From CBDDEH01 sp965226865 (GTDB lineage Bacteria > Chloroflexota > Dehalococcoidia > Lucifugimonadales > JAGWBF01): a DNA stretch of 64,000 bases. Location: the NCBI GenBank assembly GCA_965226865.1, contig CBDDEH010000004.1, positions 186,001 through 250,000 of the forward strand, read 5' to 3'. The notes below the pieces were generated by a model that was given only the letters and a program-made list of their open reading frames with translations, searched no databases and was not told the origin of the DNA. Positions 57,366 through 64,000 of this stretch are shown here, piece by piece; position 1 is the stretch's first letter, and every line of letters starts with the position of its first letter. A program made the position numbers and the translations under genes.

Positions 57366-60078
57366 CCCGCTGTCAAACCTTGAGAGCATGGTGGCCGCCG
57401 CTCTCGCAAATCAGCAGAGACCAACCGGGGAGGATATTCGCGAGTTGATCGGGAACCTCCGTCGGTTGCCGATATTCGAGGGTGTCACGGGCGACGACGC
57501 TGAGAGGCTTGCAAAGCGATTCGAAGAGCGTGTGAGCATCACCCAGCATCTCGGTTCCATTCTGATTGAACGCGACCACCGGCCATGGTTGGATACCGCC
57601 AGGGCACGGATAGACCCGTACTACTGGAGTCGCTATCGACAGCACCTCATCCAGGAGGGCTTTCCCACCGCCGCCATCACAACGTTGGATGACGTCACCG
57701 AACGTGTGCTCGGACTGATGCAGGACCCTCTGAGGGATGGACCTTGGGATAGGCGGGGGATGGTCGTCGGGCATGTGCAATCGGGCAAGACTGCCAACTA
57801 TACGTGCCTCATATGCAAGGCCGCGGATGCCGGGTACAAGTTGATAGTGGTCATCGCGGGTGTCCACAACAACCTGCGAAGCCAGACACAGCGGCGAATC
57901 GACGAGGGTTTCGTGGGCCGGGACAGCGCACGCTTGCTGAGCAAGCAGGCTGACATGTTCGTGGGGGTTGGCCGCTTCGACCATGCGAGACGCCCGGTCA
58001 CATTCACCAACACCACGAGAGACTTCAACAAGACTACCGCCACCGGGGTCGGCATACCCCTTCAGAACCTCACCGAACCCGCCGTGTTCGTGATCAAGAA
58101 GAACAGCAGCACGCTGAAGAATCTGCTCGAGTGGCTCAGGGAGCACAGTGCTCGGGGAGGTATCGAGAGCATTGAGGAGCCGATGCTGCTGATCGATGAT
58201 GAGGCTGACAACGCCTCCATCAACATCCGGCATGGGGCCGGCGAGGTTTCAAGGATCAATGGCCAGATTCGAGAACTGCTACACCTGTTTGGGAGGAGTT
58301 GCTATGTGGGATACACAGCCACTCCCTTCGCCAACATCTTCATTGACCCTGACACCGACGACCAAATGCGCGGTGAGGACCTGTTCCCACGCAGCTTCAT
58401 AGTGAGTCTTGATCCCCCCTCGAATTACTTCGGAGCCATCGCCGTCTTCCTTGAGGGTGGAGACCAATACATGCGCCGCATCGAGGACAACGAGAATCAC
58501 CTTCCCATCCGACATGAGAAGGACATCGTTCTCTCCTCCATTCCCCCATCCCTGACCGATGCCGTAAGGACCTTCATCCTAGGCCGAGCCATCCGCCTCG
58601 CCAGGGGGCACGAACGACAGCATTGCTCAATGCTGGTGAACGCGTCGCGCTTCATGAATGTACAGCGCCAACTGCGCAATGAGATTCATGCGCAGCTTGA
58701 TGGCATCCAACGCTCAATTCGAGTGAATGGTGCACTGCCTCCGGGAACAGCACTCCTTGACCCAGAGATCAACGCACTGCACACGGTCTGGGAACGCGAG
58801 TTCCACGACACGGAGTTCGATTGGGTCGAGGTGCAGAGCCGTCTGCATGAGGCCGCCTCTCCCGTCAGGGTGGTCGAGGTCAACAGTCAGTCCCCCGGCA
58901 CGCTGGATTACAGCGGAAATCGGCAGGACGGTCTCAATGTCATAGCAGTCGGCGGATTCTCACTGTCCCGTGGGCTGACACTCGAGGGACTTATGGTCAG
59001 CTACTTTCTGCGCAACTCGATGATGTACGACACATTGATGCAGATGGGGCGGTGGTTCGGATACCGGCCGGGCTATCAGGACCTCTGCCGCATCTGGATG
59101 CCGGACGCGGCGCAGGGCTGGTACGAGCACGTCTCGGAGTCCATTGAGGAGTTGCGAGGTGAGTTCAGGAGCATGGAGGCTTCCAATGCGACACCTGAGG
59201 AATTCGGACTCAAGGTCAGGAGCCATCCGGATACCTTGATCGTCACCGCACGCAACAAGATGGGAACCGGATCTCAGATTGTGGTGAGCATCGGCCTGGC
59301 GGGCAGGTTGATCGAGACGCACACGCTACGACGGGATGCCGAGAGCTTGGAGGTCAACCGCAATGCCGCACGGAGACTCTCTCAGCGGCTCCGGCAGAGC
59401 GGATTCCCCATTGAGGCCGTTGCGAGGGACAATTTCGGATTCCTTCTTCGGGGAGTTCCGGTGGCTCCCATACTGGACTTCCTGACTGAATTCCGAAACC
59501 ACGATGGCTCGCTGCTGACCAATGGGGAACCGGTGAGGCGATACATCGAGGAGCGCCAAGACGACGAGCTTGCGGAATGGGACGTGCTGTTCGCAAGCGT
59601 GGGCGAACGTGAGGGTAACCGAACTGACGAGTCCCTCGGAAGGACTATTCGATGCCAGAGCAGGACCGCTGGTGAAAGGAGCGACGCGAGGACACTCCTA
59701 GTCAGCAATCGACAGAGGGTCTCAAGCAGAGGGATCGAGCGGACGGGCCTCAACGGTGAGGAGCGGGAAATTGCGGAGCGAACGTACAGGGATGATCCGG
59801 GGAGGAGCGGCAGGTCGACCGATGGCCGGCCGATCCAATACCCAGACAAGGCATACAGAGAAATGCGGACGAAACCCCTCCTGATGGTCCACCTGATTGA
59901 CATAGACACCAAGGGCGATGGTGACCCCATAACCCAGCCCGTGGTTGCATGGGGCATCAGTTTTCCGCCAACCAACAGGGAGGAGCGGCGAGTGGAATAC
60001 GTGGTCAACACCACCTGGCTCCGGGAGAACTTCGGCGATGATGTCGACGAGGACGAGATGGGAGGCGATGATGGGTGA
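57358..60078 (+). CDS. Z1 domain superfamily II helicase-like ATPase
   Basis: This 906-aa protein has Walker A GMVVGHVQSGKTANYTCLIC (~138-157), Walker B PMLLIDDEADNASIN (~277), VGYTATPFANIFIDPD (~320, motif III), and the Z1 domain (GFSLSRGLTLEGLMVSYFLR, ~540; MQMGRWFGYRPGYQDLCRIW, ~560). Z1 proteins are known from MORC-linked restriction-modification islands, where they are the predicted translocase. There is no nuclease motif of its own; that comes from the following DUF4420 gene, which overlaps by 8 bp. Confidence 0.9.
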   Translation: MTDPLSNLESMVAAALANQQRPTGEDIRELIGNLRRLPIFEGVTGDDAERLAKRFEERVSITQHLGSILIERDHRPWLDTARARIDPYYWSRYRQHLIQEGFPTAAITTLDDVTERVLGLMQDPLRDGPWDRRGMVVGHVQSGKTANYTCLICKAADAGYKLIVVIAGVHNNLRSQTQRRIDEGFVGRDSARLLSKQADMFVGVGRFDHARRPVTFTNTTRDFNKTTATGVGIPLQNLTEPAVFVIKKNSSTLKNLLEWLREHSARGGIESIEEPMLLIDDEADNASINIRHGAGEVSRINGQIRELLHLFGRSCYVGYTATPFANIFIDPDTDDQMRGEDLFPRSFIVSLDPPSNYFGAIAVFLEGGDQYMRRIEDNENHLPIRHEKDIVLSSIPPSLTDAVRTFILGRAIRLARGHERQHCSMLVNASRFMNVQRQLRNEIHAQLDGIQRSIRVNGALPPGTALLDPEINALHTVWEREFHDTEFDWVEVQSRLHEAASPVRVVEVNSQSPGTLDYSGNRQDGLNVIAVGGFSLSRGLTLEGLMVSYFLRNSMMYDTLMQMGRWFGYRPGYQDLCRIWMPDAAQGWYEHVSESIEELRGEFRSMEASNATPEEFGLKVRSHPDTLIVTARNKMGTGSQIVVSIGLAGRLIETHTLRRDAESLEVNRNAARRLSQRLRQSGFPIEAVARDNFGFLLRGVPVAPILDFLTEFRNHDGSLLTNGEPVRRYIEERQDDELAEWDVLFASVGEREGNRTDESLGRTIRCQSRTAGERSDARTLLVSNRQRVSSRGIERTGLNGEEREIAERTYRDDPGRSGRSTDGRPIQYPDKAYREMRTKPLLMVHLIDIDTKGDGDPITQPVVAWGISFPPTNREERRVEYVVNTTWLRENFGDDVDEDEMGGDDG

Positions 60079-61060
60079 GGACCCTTGGGCGGAGATTGAC
60101 CCGCCCAGCATCACCGACTCGGTCGCGGCTCGTCGTGTCGACGCGACCCTGCCCTGGAATTTCTTCTGGGCCCGGGGGGTGGACGGGAGGGTTCTCCTCA
60201 CCCTGCACCACGCCACCGGGTCGGCACCAACCACCCAGGTGCCCATGCTGCGTGACATTGAGGTGACCCTTTCCACACCCGATGAGTCGGACACCCAGCT
60301 GCTCGCCCTCAAGCTGCTCGACTCCAACCAGCGTGACATCTTCCAGGCCCTCTGTCTGGACATCATCTCCGCTGCCGCGCAGGCGGAGTCCGAAGCTGAG
60401 GCAGTGTCCGCTGCGCTGATGAGGACATGGCGATGGCACCATCTGCTTAGAGGTGGTCGTGGCACGCTCCTCTCCCCGGAGGAACAGAAGGGTCTGATCG
60501 GGGAACTGTTCGTGTTGGAGCGTCTTCTGCTGCCCCGCATGGATGCCTCATCCGCGGTGACGGCTTGGCGCGGCCCGTTGGGCGCACCCAAGGACTTTGA
60601 GATTGCGAGGATTGCGATTGAGGCGAAGACGCGTCGCGGGGGAGCCACACCGTCTCTCTCAATCACGTCGGAGAGCCAGCTGGACGAGCGAGGTGTCGAC
60701 TCGCTGTTTCTGCATGTGGTCGAGTTGGATGAGGCTCCGACAGATGCCACCCATGGTGTGACCCTCCGTGATGTGGCCGAGCGTATTCGCGGGCGCCTCC
60801 TCTCGCTCGACCCAGGTTCAAGCGGTATTTTGGAAACACGGCTGTCGGCGGCGGGCTACCGGGTGGAGGACGACTATTCCAGCCACCGCTGGCTGGAGGG
60901 GGCGACCCGCATTTACCTGGTGACCGGCAACTTCCCCCGCATCACCTCGGGCGAGATACGATCGGGTGTCTCGAATGTAAGGTACTCGGTTTCGCTGGCC
61001 GAGTGCGAGCCTTTCGCAACGTCGGTGAGTGCTCTGACCGAAGCCCTGGCAGGACGGTAG
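60071..61060 (+). CDS. PD-(D/E)XK motif protein (DUF4420 family)
   Basis: The protein has about 329 aa. ATG 60071 is best spaced from GGGAGG (60068 is also possible); an in-frame ATG at 59945 deep inside the Z1 gene is unlikely. The nuclease core is LIGELFVLERLLLP (~155), KDFEIARIAIEAKTRRG (~185-200), giving the Glu, Asp and ExK residues of a PD-(D/E)XK nuclease. It is the likely DNA-cleaving partner of the Z1 ATPase. The gene lies 6 bp upstream of the AIPR gene. Confidence 0.87.
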   Translation: MGEDPWAEIDPPSITDSVAARRVDATLPWNFFWARGVDGRVLLTLHHATGSAPTTQVPMLRDIEVTLSTPDESDTQLLALKLLDSNQRDIFQALCLDIISAAAQAESEAEAVSAALMRTWRWHHLLRGGRGTLLSPEEQKGLIGELFVLERLLLPRMDASSAVTAWRGPLGAPKDFEIARIAIEAKTRRGGATPSLSITSESQLDERGVDSLFLHVVELDEAPTDATHGVTLRDVAERIRGRLLSLDPGSSGILETRLSAAGYRVEDDYSSHRWLEGATRIYLVTGNFPRITSGEIRSGVSNVRYSVSLAECEPFATSVSALTEALAGR

Positions 61061-61066
61061 GCTCCG

Positions 61067-63140
61067 ATGACGATCGACATTGCGGAGTACCACGAGGAGC
61101 TCTTTCAGGAGATCCACAGCCTCGCGGATGCCGAGGGCAGGTTTGCGGAGGACGCCTTCTTCGACGTACTCACGGCATCGCTGATTGATGCCGGTGAGAT
61201 TGAGACGGCAGACCGCGTTCATCACGTCTCCCCTCGCGGCATTCGAGTTGACGGCTATGGGGGAGACCCAGTCAACTCCGACGCGGTGCTCAGCCTGATT
61301 ATCACCGACTTCAGCCAGTCACAGGAGGTCGCAACGCTGACGGCGACCAACATGGACGCAACCTTCAAGCGGTTGTCCAACTTTCTGGACCGGTCACTCG
61401 ATGAAGGGTTTCGGAACAGCTTGGAAGAGTCGGCACCCGCATTCGGCCTGGCCGATCTCATCGCGGCGCGGTGGCCCTCCATATCCAGGGTGAGGCTGTT
61501 CCTGGTCACCAACAGAATGCTCAGTTCCAGGGTGGACGGCAGAGAGGCCGGGCAACTTCAAGGGCTCCCCATTACCTTCAGCGTGTGGGATTTGGGGCGT
61601 CTCCACCGCTTCGTCACGTCCGGGCATGAGCGCGAGGACTACATGGTCAACCTGGATGAGTTCGGTGGCCCTCTGCTGGTGCTGCCCGCACACATGCAGC
61701 AGGCCGACTATGAGTCCTACCTGGCCGTCTTCCCCGGCCGACAGTTGGCGAGAATATATGACCGCTGGGGCGCCCGTCTGCTGGAGCAGAATGTCCGCGT
61801 GTTCCTTCAGGCGCGTGGGAATGTCAATCGAGGGCTGAGGAACACCATTGCGAACAATCCGGAGATGTTCTTCGCCTACAACAACGGCATCACGGCCACT
61901 GCGGAGAGCATCGAGGCCGTGGCGTCTCCGAACGGCCTGCTCCTAACGGGCATGCGCAACTTCCAGATCGTCAATGGCGGGCAGACCACGGCCTCCATTC
62001 ATGCGGCGCTGAGGAACAGGGACGTGGACCTAGATCGGGTCTTCGTCCAGATGAAGCTGTCCATCGTCAATTCCGACAGGGCATTGGAGATTGTCCCCAA
62101 GATTTCGGAGTATGCCAACACCCAGAACCGAGTGAGCGCAGCTGATTTCTTCTCGAATCACCCGTTCCATATCAGGATGGAGGATTTCTCGAGGAGGCTC
62201 TATGCTCCTTCGAAGGATGGAACCTTCCGTCAGTCGGAATGGTTCTACGAGCGCGCGCGAGGCCAAGTATCAGGATGCCCGTGGTCGCCTCACACAGTCG
62301 GAACGAAGGAGATTCGACCTAGAGTATCCGAAGCCACAGATGTACACGAAGACGGACCTCGCCAAGCTCCTGAATGTATGGCGCGACAAACCGGATGTCG
62401 TCAGCAGGGGAGGACAGAAGAACTTCGCCGACTTCGCCTCGTTTATCGGGGGAGATTGGAACAAACACCCCAACGATTTCAACGAAATGTACTACCGAGA
62501 GGCAATTGCCAAAGCTATTGTGTTCAAGTCGGTCGAGCGTCTTGTCACCGAGCAGCCATGGTACCAGGGTGGCTACCGTGCCAATGTCGTGGCGTACGCA
62601 ATCGCAAAGCTCGCCCATAATGTGGCGCAGCGGGGCGAGTCCATCAACTTCGAGAGGATCTGGAAAGCACAGGGAATCTCGCCCGTACTGAGGGACGCGC
62701 TTGTGGTCAGTGCGAAGGCGGTCCACGATGTGATAGTCGATCCGCCAGAGGGCATGCGAAATGTTACCGAGTGGGCGAAGCAGCAGGCGTGCTGGAGTCG
62801 AGTGATGCGTCTGCATGTGACATGGCCCGAGACCCTTGAATCCGAACTGGTAGGTGCAACTGAGCGAGACGAGGTGAAGCGGACTGCTGTCAAGGACCAA
62901 AAACTGTTGAACGGAATCGAGGCTCAGACGGTCGTGGTCATGGCTGGGTCCGCTCTCTGGAGTGATGTCAAAGCGTGGGGAATGTCCAAAGGACTCCTGT
63001 CACCGGATGACCAGGGGATATTAGAGGTGGCGATCTCGATGCCAGCTAGGGTCCCGTCTGAGAAGCAGAGCCTCAGAACCATTGAAATCCTCCAACGCCT
63101 CCGTGAGGAGGGGTGTCAGTTCGAGATTGAAGTGATCTGA
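61067..63140 (+). pseudogene. AIPR family protein gene, frameshifted
   Basis: The first frame (61067 to about 62270) carries the AIPR core: NVRVFLQARGNVNRGLRNTI, FAYNNGITATAESIEAV, QIVNGGQTTASIHAAL, VQMKLSIVNSD and ISEYANTQNRVSAADFFSNH. At about 62,270 (GAGCGCGCGCGAGGCCAAG) one extra base shifts the frame. The natural text continues KYQDARGRLTQSERRRFDLE to 63140, encoded in the +1 frame. Undamaged length would be about 690 aa. AIPR proteins are abortive-infection-type components often found with Z1 and DUF4420. The indel could be a sequencing error, since the frames match perfectly otherwise. Confidence 0.85.
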
Positions 63141-63321
63141 TTGGGGACTTCATCACCAACTACGACATAAAGTACTGGCGGGGGCGAGAAGGATGAAACG
63201 CCATGAAACAAATCAACCACTTCAGCGATCAACTTAGCAGCGTGGACTGCATTCCGTGTTCTGAGGACAATCACAGCAGACGGTATAGTCGAGATCACAT
63301 TCCAACCAAAGCGCTATTGAA

Positions 63322-64000
63322 CCTGGATTTCCCAGATAGACCCAAGTGGTGATTGGCGTTCCTGTGATTACTATGAATAGTCTGATTACTAAACGGATAT
63401 AATGGGAGTCTATACATTATAATACACCCATGAATATAGGTTCTGGCTTCTGATTACGTAATCGTGTTGGAGGCACCTTATGGGTGACGACGAAAAGACC
63501 CCTCTCAAGCTCGACTTTGACTCCAAAGTTCGCGTGGAGTTTCGCGGTGCTACCATCACCTCAGACGCAGGACTGCTGGCGTGCAGAGAGCTTGATGACG
63601 CCCTAAGCCTGACCGACTCTGCCGACGAATTCCTCAAAGAGAGTCGAACGGGCAAAAACATCCTGCATCAGCTAATCCCACTGCTGAGACAGTCAGTCTA
63701 CAGCCGCCTCGCTGGATACGACGACACCAATGATGCCGACCGCCTTTCCCAAGACCCAGCCCTGAGAGTAGTGGTAGGCTGGAAAGGCCCTGACAGGAAC
63801 GCGGCCAGCACCAGCGAGATGGGTAGGTTCGAGACGGAGTTGCTGACACAAAAGGAAAACCTCAAGGGCATTGAGCGGCTGAATGTCGAATGGATAAAAC
63901 GTGCATTAGCCAAGACCGTACACAGGCGTATCATCCTGGACATCGACAGTTCGGAGAGTCCGGTGCATGGCGAGCAGGAGGAAGCAGCCTACAACGGCCA
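63322..64000 (+). mobile_element. Third IS1380-family element, left part (runs off the window)
   Basis: Left end CCTGGATTTCCCAGAT resembles the ends of copies A and B (CCCACATTTCCC) and begins with the CCT typical of IS1380. The transposase starts 159 bp inside, as in the other copies (157 bp). The sequence is clearly diverged from A and B, so it is a separate arrival. Confidence 0.75.
63481..64000 (+). CDS. IS1380 family transposase (partial, 3' end outside the window)
   Basis: The frame is open from ATG 63481 (MGDDEKTPLKLDFDSKVRVE) behind GGAGGCACC to the window edge, about 173 residues. Conserved blocks are ATITSDAGLLACRELDDAL, SRLAGYDDTNDADRLSQDP, ASTSEMGRFETELLTQ and ILDIDSSESPVHGEQEEAAY (first catalytic Asp). 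It shares roughly two thirds of its residues with copies A and B and shows no lesion in the visible part, so it could be the active source. Confidence 0.9.

Noticed and set aside
59945..60070. Longer N-terminus for the DUF4420 protein starting at 59945
   Set aside because: It would overlap the Z1 gene by more than 130 bp with a low-complexity extension; ATG 60071 has the ribosome binding site.

Overview
The window looks like a chromosome segment of a Chloroflexota bacterium, most likely class Dehalococcoidia or a relative. This placement rests on gene content and style: an ftsZ end followed by nrdR and a B12-dependent ribonucleotide reductase (nrdJ), a three-gene succinate dehydrogenase/fumarate reductase cluster whose third subunit is HdrB-like, many TTG/GTG starts, and moderately high GC. 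I could not run a database search, so it is an inference.

Positions 1-24,600 are ordinary core genome: ftsZ end, nrdR-small gene-nrdJ (both promoters carry paired NrdR boxes), pdxA, proC-yggT, a PadR/membrane-protein pair, degV, pepA, tRNA-His and tRNA-Arg, a methylenetetrahydrofolate-reductase-like gene, a P-loop kinase, sdhA-sdhB-sdhE, two Opp/Dpp ATPase genes, DUF2851, an SDR, DUF971, a small HTH protein, a small membrane exporter, a c-type cytochrome lipoprotein and dnaN.

Positions 24,600-29,130 are the edge of an integrated element: a large serine recombinase whose 3' end runs into a tmRNA-3'-end-like sequence (probable attachment site), small coupled genes, an XRE regulator with an ImmA-like protease, and a tyrosine recombinase with a duplicated gene start.

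Positions 29,130-53,140 are a decayed accessory island. It holds fragments resembling DISARM genes (C5 methylase, helicase, DUF1998 protein), at least two families of dispersed non-coding repeats (six and four copies), and a large two-gene NTPase-HEPN system. That system appears undescribed to me. It is broken by a C-tract frameshift, a 187-191 bp MITE and an IS1380-type element, and removing the two insertions and one C restores two complete reading frames of 1,408 and 1,026 aa. Downstream, two copies of another IS1380-type element, both carrying the same lesions, face each other in inverted orientation around lipoprotein, peptidase and membrane-protein genes. Next come an orphan type I-E-like CRISPR mini-array (three repeats) and a broken response regulator.

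Positions 53,490-63,140 form one tightly overlapping defence operon behind a good sigma70-type promoter: an excisionase-type HTH protein, a 47-aa ORF, a cytosine-5 methylase fused to a MutY/MIG-type DNA glycosylase, a MORC/MutL-type ATPase, a Z1 helicase-like ATPase, a DUF4420 PD-(D/E)XK protein and an AIPR protein with a frameshift. A third, diverged IS1380-type copy starts at about 63,322 and runs off the window.
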